Assembly (NCBI RefSeq): GCF_900105945.1
Contig: NZ_FNSO01000003.1
Coordinates: 1 to 64,000 of the forward strand
DNA from: Amycolatopsis tolypomycina
GTDB lineage: Bacteria > Actinomycetota > Actinomycetes > Mycobacteriales > Pseudonocardiaceae
Direction: 5' to 3'
DNA length: 64,000 nucleotides
The position numbers and the translations under genes were made by a program. Below the pieces are notes generated by a model that saw only the letters and a program-made list of their open reading frames with translations, did not search any database and was not told where the DNA came from. Every line of letters starts with the position of its first letter. Position 1 is the first letter of the stretch. Shown in pieces: positions 9,223 to 20,296 of the stretch.

Positions 9223-10092
9223 ATGTCCACATCCCGAAGAGGGCGGCTGTTCGCTGCCCTGGTCGTCCCGGCCACGCTGCTCCTGCTCGGCAGCACGGCC
9301 CAGGCGGCGACCTTGTCCCCCGAAGTCGACCCCGTGGCCGCGATCAACGCGGACATCGCACAGCACAACCACGATCTGGGGTCGCAGATCCGGCGCGTCG
9401 AAGGCGACAAGTCGACGCCGGACACGCAGCGGGCGGCGCAGCAGCCGCAGCCCGGCCAGGCCATCCCCGGCCAGGTGCTGGCCACGGTGGCCGGCATGGA
9501 CGTCGCCAGCTACCAGGGCAACGTCGACTGGGCGTACTGGTGGAACCAGGGCAAGCGGTTCGTCTGGACCAAGGCCACGGAGAGCACCAGCTACACGAAC
9601 CCGTACTTCGCGCAGCAGTACAACGGCTCCTACAACCAGGGCTTCATCCGCGGCGCCTACCACTTCGCCACCCCGAACACCTCGAGCGGCGCGGCGCAGG
9701 CGCGGTACTTCGTCGCCCACGGCGGCGGCTGGTCGAAGGACGGCAGGACGCTGCCGGGCGCGCTCGACATGGAGTACAACCCGTACGGCGCGACCTGCTA
9801 CGGGCTGAGCAAGGCGGGGATGACGTCGTGGATCCTCGACTTCCACGACACGTACAAGTCCCTGACCGGGCGCTGGCCGGTCATCTACACGTCGACGAGC
9901 TGGTGGAGCAGCTGCGTGAGCGGTGACTTCTCCAGCACGGCCCCGCTGTGGGTCGCGCGGTACTCGTCGTCGGTCGGCACCCTGCCCTACAACTGGGGCT
10001 TCTACACCGTCTGGCAGTACACCTCGAGCCCGCTCGACCAGGACACCTTCAACGGTGCCTACGACCGGCTCCAGGCGCTCGCCAACGGCTGA
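9223..10092 (+). CDS. Secreted GH25 muramidase (lysozyme), second of a tandem pair
   Basis: A 289-residue paralogue of the preceding gene with its own signal peptide (RRGRLFAALVVPATLLLLGS, cut near AQAA). A longer linker of about 70 residues, rich in Gln, precedes the GH25 domain. Catalytic residues are kept: Asp in GMDVASYQG, Glu in TKATESTSY and D-x-E in LPGALDMEYNPYG. ATG 9223 with AGGGA eight bases upstream. It is separated from its partner by a 193-base AT-richer leader that probably carries its own promoter. A strong terminator follows directly. Confidence 0.93.
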   Translation: MSTSRRGRLFAALVVPATLLLLGSTAQAATLSPEVDPVAAINADIAQHNHDLGSQIRRVEGDKSTPDTQRAAQQPQPGQAIPGQVLATVAGMDVASYQGNVDWAYWWNQGKRFVWTKATESTSYTNPYFAQQYNGSYNQGFIRGAYHFATPNTSSGAAQARYFVAHGGGWSKDGRTLPGALDMEYNPYGATCYGLSKAGMTSWILDFHDTYKSLTGRWPVIYTSTSWWSSCVSGDFSSTAPLWVARYSSSVGTLPYNWGFYTVWQYTSSPLDQDTFNGAYDRLQALANG

Positions 10093-10103
10093 CCCACCCC
10101 GGC

Positions 10104-10152
10104 CCGGCTCCCGGATCGTGACGGGTTCGCGTCGTCACGATCCGGGAGCCGG
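10104..10152. terminator. Perfect 20-bp stem-loop after the muramidase pair
   Basis: Arms 10104-10123 and 10133-10152 are exact complements over 20 bp, with a 9-base loop. The structure starts 11 bases after the muramidase stop. There is only a short T-run, as is normal for high-GC actinomycete terminators. Confidence 0.85.
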
Positions 10153-10267
10153 TTTCATGCCGTACCGTCCGGGCATTGCAGAATGCTGCAGTCACGTCCT
10201 GGGGAACCGCACGCGCCCACCGGACGTCGGAAGCGCACGAACCCCAGCGCCCGGAAGGCACGGACCC

Positions 10268-11119
10268 ATGACCTACCCGCCTCAGCCCGGCCAGCCTGAT
10301 CCGTACGGCCAGCCGCAGTCCGGCGGCGTCCCGCAGCAGCCGTACCCCCAGCAGGGCGGGTGGGACCCCAACCAGCAGCAACAGCCGTACCCGACGCAGC
10401 AGTACCCGCCGGCCTCGGGCGGGTTCCCGGCCAACCCGCAGCCGACGTGGGGCGACCCGTACGCCCAGCAGCAACCGCAGCAGTCGGCGTGGGCGGACCC
10501 GAACGCGCAGCAGTACGGCCAGCAGGCGTGGGACCCGAACGCGGCCGCCGGCCAGCTGTCCGGCTGGGACCCGGCGACCGGCGGCTACTCGCAGGGCTTC
10601 GGCGGGCCGCCCGCGCCGCCGAAGAAGAGCAAGACCGGGATGTGGATCGCCATCGGCGCCGCGGTGGTCGTCGTGCTCGCCGTGGTGGGCGTCACGGGCT
10701 TCGTCGCGCCAGGGTTCTTCCTGTCGAAGGACGACACCAACACGGCGGCGCCGGCGTCGAGCACGTCCGCGAAGCCGACGGCGCCGAAGTCGACGACCAA
10801 GAAGCCGCCGTCCGGCAGCGAAGGCGGCAGCTCGGACGGCAAGGCCGTGCTGCAGGGCTTCGTCGACAAGCTGAACGCGGGCGACAACGCCGGCGCCGTC
10901 GCCATGGGGTGCGCCGACTCGAAGCAGCAGATCAGCTCGTGGCTCGAGACGTTCCTCGAGCCGCCGCTGCAGTTGCAGCTGAGCGACATCCCCGCGAGCA
11001 AGTCCCTCGTCGTGGCCGAGGTTTCCGGCACGTCCGCCGGCAAGCCGGTCCAGGGCACGCTGAGCGCCACGAACTTCGACAAAAAGGGCTTCTGCGTCAG
11101 CACGATGCTGGTGTCCTGA
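10268..11119 (+). CDS. Pro/Gln/Tyr-rich single-pass membrane protein with extracytoplasmic domain
   Basis: A 283-residue protein. Residues 1-115 are a cytoplasmic low-complexity tail of PYGQP/QQPYP/WDPN-like repeats. One membrane helix follows (MWIAIGAAVVVVLAVVGVTG, about residues 120-143), then a Ser/Thr/Lys-rich linker and a small C-terminal domain (GKAVLQGFVDKLNAGDNAGA, VAEVSGTSAGKPVQGTL) that resembles DUF4878/NTF2-like folds of actinobacterial membrane proteins. Its two cysteines (MGCADS, GFCVST) could form a disulfide outside. The function is unknown. It sits four bases ahead of the pentapeptide-repeat gene, so they probably form an operon. Confidence 0.75.
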   Translation: MTYPPQPGQPDPYGQPQSGGVPQQPYPQQGGWDPNQQQQPYPTQQYPPASGGFPANPQPTWGDPYAQQQPQQSAWADPNAQQYGQQAWDPNAAAGQLSGWDPATGGYSQGFGGPPAPPKKSKTGMWIAIGAAVVVVLAVVGVTGFVAPGFFLSKDDTNTAAPASSTSAKPTAPKSTTKKPPSGSEGGSSDGKAVLQGFVDKLNAGDNAGAVAMGCADSKQQISSWLETFLEPPLQLQLSDIPASKSLVVAEVSGTSAGKPVQGTLSATNFDKKGFCVSTMLVS

Positions 11120-11123
11120 GCCG

Positions 11124-12203
11124 GTGAAACTCTGGCGATCGCCGCTGGCGTGGACGTTCCTCGCGTCGGTGGTGCTGCTGCTCGGGGTCGGCGGCTGGCT
11201 GCTGGCCGACCCCGCCACCAGCCGCAGCGACGCGCTCAAGACCGGCGGCCTGGCCGGCGGTGCGATCGTGGCGTTGTACGCGCTGTGGCTGAACGACCGG
11301 CGCCGCCGGGTCGAGGAACGGCGCCAGGACATCGAGCGGCAGCGGCACGAACTCGAGGCGCAGCGCGCGGAACAGGACCGCGAGCGGGTGGCGGACGAGC
11401 GGTTCGCGAAGGCGGTCGAGCTGCTCGGCCACGCGGCCGACCAGGTGCGGGTGGGGGCTCTGCACGCGCTCGCGGGGTTGGCGCGGAGCCGGCCGGGCTA
11501 CACGCAGACGGTGCTGGACGTGCTGTGTTCCTACCTGCGGCGGCCGTTCGACTACACCCGGCCCACGTCCTCGGACGAGGACCCCGATCCCGAGCGGGAA
11601 CGCGAGCTCACGGTCCGGCTCACGGCGCAACGGCTGGTGTCGGACCTGCTCCCGGCGCGCGACGACGACGCCCCGGCGTACGACCTCGACCTGACCGGCG
11701 CCCGGCTGGAGTACCTGGACCTGTCGGGCAAGCTGATCGGCGGGCTGCTGCTGCGGTACGCGTCGCTGCACAGCACCACGAACCTCAGCGGCTGCCGCTT
11801 CAAAGGCCGGGTGTACTTCACCGCCGCGGGCACGCAATCCGGTCGCCAGGTGGGTTACTTCCGTTGCCGCGGCGCGGTTTTCGAAAGCCGCGCCTGGTTC
11901 AGCGGCACGGAGTTCGCGGAGACCGCGGAGTTCACCGACACGACTTTCGCCGGGCGGACGGCGTTCAAGGACGCGAAGTTCGCGAAGGACGCGGGGTTCT
12001 CCGGCGTGGTCGCCTCGGAGGCGCTGGACCTGCGGCGGACTTCCTTCGAGGGGCAGACCGATCTGCGGTTCGCCTCGCTGCCCGAGTCGGTTTCGCTGTA
12101 CAACACGCTGGTGCGGGCCGAGAAGGACGTGCGGTTGCCCGAGGCGTGGACGCTCGAGGAACTGCGCGACGGGATTGCCCGGATCGTGGCCAAGGCGGGC
12201 TGA
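11124..12203 (+). CDS. Pentapeptide-repeat membrane protein
   Basis: A 359-residue protein from GTG 11124, four bases after the previous stop. Two hydrophobic segments at the N-terminus (about 8-28 and 40-56) are followed by a charged coiled-coil stretch of about 40 residues rich in Arg, Glu and Gln (RRRVEERRQDIERQRHELEA). The C-terminal half has pentapeptide-like A(D/N)LxF periodicity: LDLTGARLEYLDLSG, then AVFESRAWFSGTEFAETAEF, FAGRTAFKDAKFAKDAGF. Such beta-helical domains are usually binding scaffolds. Function unknown. Confidence 0.8.
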   Translation: MKLWRSPLAWTFLASVVLLLGVGGWLLADPATSRSDALKTGGLAGGAIVALYALWLNDRRRRVEERRQDIERQRHELEAQRAEQDRERVADERFAKAVELLGHAADQVRVGALHALAGLARSRPGYTQTVLDVLCSYLRRPFDYTRPTSSDEDPDPERERELTVRLTAQRLVSDLLPARDDDAPAYDLDLTGARLEYLDLSGKLIGGLLLRYASLHSTTNLSGCRFKGRVYFTAAGTQSGRQVGYFRCRGAVFESRAWFSGTEFAETAEFTDTTFAGRTAFKDAKFAKDAGFSGVVASEALDLRRTSFEGQTDLRFASLPESVSLYNTLVRAEKDVRLPEAWTLEELRDGIARIVAKAG

Positions 12204-12223
12204 GCAGCCCCCGTTTTCCACGC

Positions 12224-12263
12224 TACCGGCGGGCACCGACAGTTTCCGGCTGTTAGTCCACAG
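12224..12263. repeat. Dispersed intergenic repeat, divergent copy A
   Basis: It shares the core TACCGG-C-GGGCACCGACAGTT and following CCGG-TG-TCCACAG with copies at 20.7 and 23.5 kb, but the outer hairpin arms are degraded. It lies between the 3' ends of the pentapeptide-repeat gene and the TetR gene, the same convergent setting as the other copies. It may work as a two-way terminator. Confidence 0.55.
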
Positions 12264-12269
12264 TGGACG

Positions 12270-12992
12270 TCACTGGCGGGCGATGACCGCCGCGACGCCG
12301 TCGAGGATCAGCTCCAGGCCGAACGTGAGGTCGTGGTCGGCCGGGTCTCCGCCGGCCGGCTCGAAGACCTCGGCCGTGAACAGCACGGCCGCGTCCGGGA
12401 ACCGGTGCGGTTCGACCAGCTCCGCCAGTGCCCGGCCGTAGTCGCGCTCCAGCGCGGCCTGGTCGACCGCCGCGTACTGGCGGGACAGCACGGCCGCGTT
12501 CCGGATGTGCCCGCTCAGCACGTTCAGCACGCCCGCCTGCGTGCCCAGGTCCAGCCTGGTGCCGCGCAGGGCCCGCAGCAGCGCGTCCATCCAGCCGATC
12601 GCGTTCGGGCCGCGCGGCGGGCCCGCCATCGGCACGTCGACGAGCCACGGGTGTTCGGCGTACCGCGCCCGGACCGCGGTCGCCCACTGCCGCACGCCCT
12701 CGCGCCACTCCGGTGGCTCGCCGAGGTCGGGCACCGGGCCCGCGGCGTGGTCGGCCATCAGCTCGAACAGCTCCTCCTTCGAGCCGACGTGGCGGTACAG
12801 CGCCATCTTCGTGAAGCCGAGGCTCTGGGCGACCTTCTGCAGCGTCACCCCGGCCAGCCCGTCGCGGTCGGCCAGCTCGACGGCCGCGACCACCACGCTG
12901 TCGACGTCCAGCTCGGCCGGCCGTCCCGCGCGCGGCGCCGCCGGACGCCGCCACAGCCGCCGCAGGGCCGCGGGCAGCTCCGTCTCGGCCAT
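12270..12992 (-). CDS. TetR-family repressor
   Basis: A 240-residue regulator with an N-terminal helix-turn-helix (VVAAVELADRDGLAGVTLQK, then SLGFTKMALYRHVGSKEELF at about residues 55-75). The C-terminal ligand domain has the TetR_C-type layout of large TetR proteins (EWREGVRQWATAVRARYAEHP). ATG 12992 has GGAGG upstream; longer in-frame starts would overlap the divergent promoter. It is divergent from the DUF418 membrane protein with 68 bases between them, so it most likely represses that gene and itself. Confidence 0.88.
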   Translation of the reverse strand: MAETELPAALRRLWRRPAAPRAGRPAELDVDSVVVAAVELADRDGLAGVTLQKVAQSLGFTKMALYRHVGSKEELFELMADHAAGPVPDLGEPPEWREGVRQWATAVRARYAEHPWLVDVPMAGPPRGPNAIGWMDALLRALRGTRLDLGTQAGVLNVLSGHIRNAAVLSRQYAAVDQAALERDYGRALAELVEPHRFPDAAVLFTAEVFEPAGGDPADHDLTFGLELILDGVAAVIARQ

Positions 12993-13060
12993 GGGCTTCC
13001 TCCAATTAGCGTCCGAGGGATAGTATCTAGGGGACATTAACTACTGACCTGGGGAAACAC

Positions 13061-14224
13061 ATGACACGGCCGTTCGCCGCGGGGACCCGCGTGCAGGACG
13101 TCGATGCCCTGCGCGGGTTCGCGCTCCTCGGCATCTTCATCGTCAACATCACCTTCATGGCCTCCGGCTACCCCGGCAACCTCGTCACCGACCCGGCGTT
13201 CTCCTCGACGTTCGACGACGTCGTCCGCGGGCTGTCGTCGGTGTTCGTCGACATGAAGTTCTACCTCCTGTTCTCGTTCCTCTTCGGCTACAGCTTCACC
13301 CTGCAGATCGAGGCGGCCGCCCGCGCGGGCGCGGCCTTCGCGCCGCGCATGCTGTGCCGGATTGCCGGCCTGTTCGCGCTGGGCGTGCTGCACATCGTGC
13401 TCCTCTACGGCGGCGACATCCTCACCACCTACGCCGTGGTGTGCCTCATCCTGTTCTGGCTGCGCGGGGTCAGCGACCGGACGGCGCTGCGGATCGCGGC
13501 CGTCGTCTACGGCGTCGTGCTGCTCAGCGCGCTGGCGAGCGGGCTCTTCCTGGACCGCTCCGCCTTCGTGCCGTCCGGCGCCGAAGCGCTGGCCAACGCC
13601 GAACGCTCGACCGCCGCCCTGCTCGGCGGCTGGGGTGACGTCATCGGCGAGCACCTCGACGGGCTGTCGCTGCTGTTCGTGCAGGCGGTTTCGCTGCAGG
13701 GGCCGGCCGGGCTCGCGATGTTCCTGCTCGGCATGGTCGCCGGCCGTCGACGGCTGTTCGCGCGGGTGCGCGGCGACGAGCCGGTCCTGCGCCGCCTCCA
13801 GTGGATCGGCTTCCCGGTGGGGATCGCCGGCGGGGTGGCCTACACACTTGGCGGCGGGAACGGCAACACGCTTGCCGTCGCGGCGAGCATCGCCACCGCG
13901 CCGCTGCTGACCGCGGCCTACGTCGCGACGCTGCTGCGGGTGATGCACCGGACCGCCTCCGTCCGGGACGCGCTCGCGCCGGCCGGGCGCATCGCGCTGA
14001 CGAACTACCTCGCCCAAGCGCTGTTCGGCCTGCTCGTCTTCACCGGTGCCGGGCTCGGGCTCGCCGGGACGTTCTCGCCGCTCGCCACGACCGGGCTGGC
14101 CGTGGCGTTCTTCGCCGTCCAGCTCGCGGCGAGCGCGTGGTGGCTGCGCGGGCACCGGTACGGGCCCGCGGAGTGGCTGCTGCGCTGGATCACCAACGCG
14201 CGGCGGCCGGCCTGGCGCGCTTGA
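13061..14224 (+). CDS. DUF418 (YeiB-type) integral membrane protein
   Basis: A 387-residue polytopic membrane protein. The N-terminal VQDVDALRGFALLGIFIVNI is the signature of the DUF418/YeiB family, and the C-terminal domain is the DUF418 block (GRIALTNYLAQALFGLLVFTG, then AEWLLRWIT). About nine to ten hydrophobic segments are evident. The biochemical role of the family is not established; related acyltransferase-like folds suggest lipid or sugar modification. ATG 13061 follows GGGG. It is divergent from the TetR gene, which is probably its regulator. Confidence 0.88.
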   Translation: MTRPFAAGTRVQDVDALRGFALLGIFIVNITFMASGYPGNLVTDPAFSSTFDDVVRGLSSVFVDMKFYLLFSFLFGYSFTLQIEAAARAGAAFAPRMLCRIAGLFALGVLHIVLLYGGDILTTYAVVCLILFWLRGVSDRTALRIAAVVYGVVLLSALASGLFLDRSAFVPSGAEALANAERSTAALLGGWGDVIGEHLDGLSLLFVQAVSLQGPAGLAMFLLGMVAGRRRLFARVRGDEPVLRRLQWIGFPVGIAGGVAYTLGGGNGNTLAVAASIATAPLLTAAYVATLLRVMHRTASVRDALAPAGRIALTNYLAQALFGLLVFTGAGLGLAGTFSPLATTGLAVAFFAVQLAASAWWLRGHRYGPAEWLLRWITNARRPAWRA

Positions 14225-14229
14225 TCGGT

Positions 14230-14260
14230 TCGGGGCCTTCGGCGGCGCCGAAGGCCCCGA
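14230..14260. terminator. Bidirectional terminator between DUF418 gene and purL
   Basis: A 13-bp perfect stem (arms 14230-14242 and 14248-14260, sequence TCGGGGCCTTCGG and complement) with a 5-base loop lies between two converging genes, 5 bases from each stop. Confidence 0.8.
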
Positions 14261-14264
14261 CCGC

Positions 14265-16571
<2,307 letters not shown>

Positions 16572-16670
16572 GGCCGTCAGGATACGTGCCGGGCCCGGCC
16601 GCCCCGGACGGTGGGCCGCCGAAGCCGGACACCGCTCGGCGGGTGTGACCGAGCAGACATCCGGAGGACC

Positions 16671-16708
16671 TGGGGACAACTCGGGTGCGTGGCGCGCCTT
16701 GTGGACAA
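16671..16708. promoter_or_regulatory. Direct repeat with a DnaA-box-like sequence between purL and the ABC exporter
   Basis: GGACAACTCGGG-TGCG occurs twice, 29 bases apart. The second copy includes TGTGGACAA (16700-16708), the complement of the actinomycete DnaA-box consensus TTGTCCACA; the first copy (16671-16679) has one mismatch. It lies in the divergent leader of purL and the exporter. Whether it binds DnaA is untested. Confidence 0.4.
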
Positions 16709-16853
16709 CTCGGGGTGCGGGCCGGGCGCGCGGGCCGGAATCGTCGGTGGGCGCGAGTAACGTTGAAACCGGGGGTCCCCTAAGCGCCGGGCGTGCGCGA
16801 GCTGCCGGAAAATCGGTCGCCTTCCGCTGGTCGGCGGCTTACCGTCGAGAATC

Positions 16854-18488
16854 GTGCTTTCCGCCACGTACCCCTTTCCGCCGCTGCGGCTACCCGCGCG
16901 GCCGACCGCGAGCCGCTTCCTGCTCGCCGTGTTCCGGGCTCGGCTCGGCTCGGTGCTCGGCGCGGCCGCGATCGGTGTCGTGTGGGCGCTTCCCGGCGCG
17001 CTGCTGCCCCTGGTCGTCGGCCAGGGCATCGGCGCCATCAGCGCGCACGACGGCGCGGCCGTCTGGCGCTGGGCGCTGGCCGCGGCCGCGCTCGGGCTGG
17101 TCCAGACGGCGTTCGGGACCTGGCTGCACTTCCTCAACTACGGCCTGTGGCTCCACGGCGCGGGCACCACGCAGCGAACCGTGTCGGCGCACACCACGCG
17201 CGTCGGCGCCGGGCTGCGCGAGCAGACCACCACCGGGAACCTCGTCGCGGTCTCCACGACCGACGTCAACCACATCGGCAACACCGTCGAGATGACCGGC
17301 CGCGCGTTCGGCTCGCTGCTGGCGTTCGTCGTGGTCGCGGTGTGGCTGGTCTCGACGTCGCCGCTGCTCGGCGTGGTCGCGCTGGTCGGCGTGCCGGTCG
17401 CGGTGCTCGGCATCGGCCCGCTGCTCGCGCCGCTGCAAAAGCGCAAGGCGAAGCAGCGCGAGAAGCGCGGGGACGTCAACGCGCTCGGCGCGGACATCGT
17501 GTCCGGCCTGCGGATCCTGCGCGGCATCGGCGGCGAGCGGCGGTTTTTCGCCCGCTTCCGCGAGACGAGCCAGCGGGTGCGGCAGGCGGGTGTCGAGGTC
17601 GGCAAGGCCGAGGCGTGGCTGGCCGCGGCGGAGATCGCGCTGCCCGGCCTGGTCACCGTGGTGATCACCTGGCTCGGCGCGCGGCTGGCCGTGGCGGGCT
17701 CGATCGACATCGGGCAGCTGGTGGCGTTCTACGGCGTCTCGGCCTTCCTCATCTGGCCGGTCAACGCCGCGACGGAGGCCGTCGGGTCGATCACGTCGGG
17801 CCTGGTCGCGTCGCGGAAGGTGGTGGCGCTGCTGGCGATCCGCCCGAAGCTGGCGGACCCGGAGACGCCGGTGCCGCTGCCCGACGGCCCGCTGGAGCTG
17901 GTGGACACCACGTCCGGGGTGCGGGTGGCGCCGGGCCGCCTGACGGTCGTCGACTTCGGCGCCGACGGCGAAGCGGTGGCCGACCGGCTGGCGCGGTTCG
18001 CCGATCCGGCCGAGGACGAAGAAGTGCTGGTCGGCGGGGTCCGGGCGGACCACGTCGCGCTCGCGGAGCTGCGGCGGCGGATCGTCTACGCGCACAACCA
18101 GGACATCTGGTTCTCGGGCGTGCTGCGCGAGCAGCTGGCACCCGCTCGACCGGGTGACGTCAGCATCACCGAAGCGCTGTACGCGGCCGATGCCGACGAC
18201 ATCGTCGACGCGCTGCCCAACGGTGTCGACGAGGTGATCGGCGAGCGCGGCCGCGAGGTGTCCGGCGGCCAGCGGCAACGGCTCAACCTGGCCCGCGCGC
18301 TGGCGACCGACGCCGACGTCCTGGTGCTCGACGAACCGACGTCGGCGGTCGACGCGCACACGGAGGCCCGCATCACCGAACGCATCGCCGAGCTGCGGCG
18401 CGGCAAGACGACGGTGGTGTTCAGCCAGAGTCCCTTGTGGACACACGTGGCGGACGAAGTCTTCACGAAGAAGGTAGTGACGGTATGA
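16854..18488 (+). CDS. ABC exporter half-transporter, subunit with lost Walker A
   Basis: A 544-residue fused membrane/ATPase protein of the multidrug-exporter type. Six membrane helices occupy about residues 20-300. The nucleotide-binding domain is shortened: where Walker A (GxxGxGKS/T) should be, it reads GRLTVVDFGADGEAVADR. The Q-loop region (AHNQDIWFSGVLREQL), a perfect signature (VSGGQRQRLNLARAL) and Walker B (VLVLDEPTSAVD) remain. The H-loop histidine is also missing (TVVFSQSPLW). GTG start at 16854 is the only sensible one. Its stop overlaps the next start as ATGA, so the two subunits are coupled and form a heterodimer. Confidence 0.9.
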   Translation: MLSATYPFPPLRLPARPTASRFLLAVFRARLGSVLGAAAIGVVWALPGALLPLVVGQGIGAISAHDGAAVWRWALAAAALGLVQTAFGTWLHFLNYGLWLHGAGTTQRTVSAHTTRVGAGLREQTTTGNLVAVSTTDVNHIGNTVEMTGRAFGSLLAFVVVAVWLVSTSPLLGVVALVGVPVAVLGIGPLLAPLQKRKAKQREKRGDVNALGADIVSGLRILRGIGGERRFFARFRETSQRVRQAGVEVGKAEAWLAAAEIALPGLVTVVITWLGARLAVAGSIDIGQLVAFYGVSAFLIWPVNAATEAVGSITSGLVASRKVVALLAIRPKLADPETPVPLPDGPLELVDTTSGVRVAPGRLTVVDFGADGEAVADRLARFADPAEDEEVLVGGVRADHVALAELRRRIVYAHNQDIWFSGVLREQLAPARPGDVSITEALYAADADDIVDALPNGVDEVIGERGREVSGGQRQRLNLARALATDADVLVLDEPTSAVDAHTEARITERIAELRRGKTTVVFSQSPLWTHVADEVFTKKVVTV

Positions 18489-20230
18489 AACGGCTCCCCA
18501 CGGCGTCCCGGCGGGACGTCCGCCGCTGGGCGCTGAAGACGGCGGCGATCCACAAACGCGAGTTCGGCCTGCTGCTGGGCTCGCTGGCGGTGGCCACGCT
18601 GATCGGGCTGGCCGGGCCGCAGCTGCTCGGCGCGCTCGTCGACGACGTCGCGGCCGGCACCACGACCGGGCACGTCGACGTGCTGGCGGCGGCGTTCGTC
18701 GGCATCCTGCTGCTGCAGGCGGTGGGCCAGAAGATCGCGCGGATGCGGGGCGCGATCTTCGGTGAGCTGGTGCTGGCCGAGACGCGCGAGGAATTCGTCG
18801 GAACGGCGTTGCAGCTGCCGCTTGGCACGGTCGAGGCGGCGGGCACCGGCGACCTGCTGAGCCGGGCCACCACCGACCTCGGCCGGATCGACCACGCGGC
18901 GCGGTTCGCCGTGCCGCAGATCCTGGTCGCGACGGTGACCGTGGTGTTCACGATCGTGGCGATGGTGCTGACGTCGCCGCTGCTGTCGCTGGGCCTGCTG
19001 GTCGCGCTGCCGCTGCTGGTGCCGGTGAACTTCTGGTACCAGCGGCGGATCCCGGCGGTCATGCAGTGGATGCTCGACCGCTGGGCCGACCTGACCACCA
19101 GCGTCCACGAGACCGCGGAGGGCGCGCGCACGACCGAGGCGCTCGGGCTGACCGAGCGGCGGATCGACGCCGCGCACGACGCGCTCGACCAGAGCATCTA
19201 CGGCGAGCGCCGGATGCGGGCGCTGCAGCTGCGGTGGCTGCCGTCGCTGGAGATCAGCTACGTGCTGCCGCTCGCGGTGATGCTGCTGCTCGGCCTGCTC
19301 GCGTACACGCAGGGCTGGGCCGGGCTCGGCGTGATCACCACGATGCTGCTGTACGTGCAGGGCATGGCGGCGCCGCTCAACGAGGCGCTGTTCTGGCTGG
19401 AGGACCTGCAGGTCGCGGCGGCCGCGGCGCGCCGGATCATCGGTGTCCGGCCGGTCGCCGTCGAAGACGCGCCGAAGGTGACCGAGGTGCCGCGCGGGCG
19501 GGACATCGACGTCGACGGCGTCCGGTTCGGCTACACCGCGGACCGCGAGGTGCTGCACGGCATCGACCTGCGGGTCCCGCGCGGCGAGCGGCTGGCGATC
19601 GTCGGGCCGTCGGGCGCGGGCAAGTCGACGCTGGGCCGGCTGCTGGCCGGCATCGCGGCGCCGTCGGCGGGCTCGGTGCGCGTCGGCGGCCAGGACGTCT
19701 CGGCGCTGGCCGATGACGTGCTGCGAGGCGAGGTGCTGCTGCTGACCCAGGAGCACCACGTGTTCTCCGGGACGCTGCGGCAGAACCTGGCGCTGCCGGC
19801 CCGCCGGGCGGGTGGCGACTGGACGGACGAGGAGCTGACGGCGGCGCTGGCGTCGGCGGGCGCGTCGGACTGGGTCGCGTCACTGCCGGCCGGGCTGGAC
19901 ACGAAGCTGGGCTCGGGCGAGCACCCCGTGCCGGCGGCGATCGCCCAGCAGCTGGCGCTGGCCCGGGTGGTGCTGGCGGACCCGCACACGCTGGTGCTCG
20001 ACGAGGCGACGTCGCTGCTGGACACGGGCTCGGCCCGCGAGCTGGAGCGGTCGCTGAACAGCGTGCTGGCGGGCCGGACGGTGATCGCGATCGCCCACCG
20101 CCTGCACACGGCCGCGGCGGCCGACCGGGTCGCGGTGGTCGAGGGCGGCCGCATCACGGAGCTGGGCCCGCACGAGGAGCTGCTGTCGGCAGGCGGCTCG
20201 TACGCCCGCCTCGTGGCGGCGGCTTCGTAG
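18485..20230 (+). CDS. ABC exporter half-transporter, partner subunit with lost signature motif
   Basis: A 581-residue half-transporter coupled to the preceding gene. The membrane domain spans about residues 20-310. Walker A (VGPSGAGKSTLGRLL), the Q-loop (LLTQEHHVFSGTLRQNL), Walker B with catalytic Glu (TLVLDEATSLLD) and the H-loop (IAIAHRLHT) are intact. Where LSGGQ should stand it reads GEHPVPAAIAQQLALARVVL. In the heterodimer its Walker A/B can pair only with the perfect signature of subunit 1, giving one competent ATP site and one with no conserved element except Walker B. The substrate is unknown; no regulator gene sits beside it. Confidence 0.9.
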   Translation: MKRLPTASRRDVRRWALKTAAIHKREFGLLLGSLAVATLIGLAGPQLLGALVDDVAAGTTTGHVDVLAAAFVGILLLQAVGQKIARMRGAIFGELVLAETREEFVGTALQLPLGTVEAAGTGDLLSRATTDLGRIDHAARFAVPQILVATVTVVFTIVAMVLTSPLLSLGLLVALPLLVPVNFWYQRRIPAVMQWMLDRWADLTTSVHETAEGARTTEALGLTERRIDAAHDALDQSIYGERRMRALQLRWLPSLEISYVLPLAVMLLLGLLAYTQGWAGLGVITTMLLYVQGMAAPLNEALFWLEDLQVAAAAARRIIGVRPVAVEDAPKVTEVPRGRDIDVDGVRFGYTADREVLHGIDLRVPRGERLAIVGPSGAGKSTLGRLLAGIAAPSAGSVRVGGQDVSALADDVLRGEVLLLTQEHHVFSGTLRQNLALPARRAGGDWTDEELTAALASAGASDWVASLPAGLDTKLGSGEHPVPAAIAQQLALARVVLADPHTLVLDEATSLLDTGSARELERSLNSVLAGRTVIAIAHRLHTAAAADRVAVVEGGRITELGPHEELLSAGGSYARLVAAAS

Positions 20231-20296
20231 TCCGGAATGTCCGAACTGTGCGACGTGTTGCTCCCCGGGTAGGCGATCTTCTACCTGGGGAGTGAC

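Noticed and set aside
10049..11332. A 427-codon frame antisense to the Pro/Gln-rich membrane protein
   Set aside because: It is an Arg/Val/Leu-rich shadow of the repeated plus-strand codons and crosses a strong terminator hairpin.
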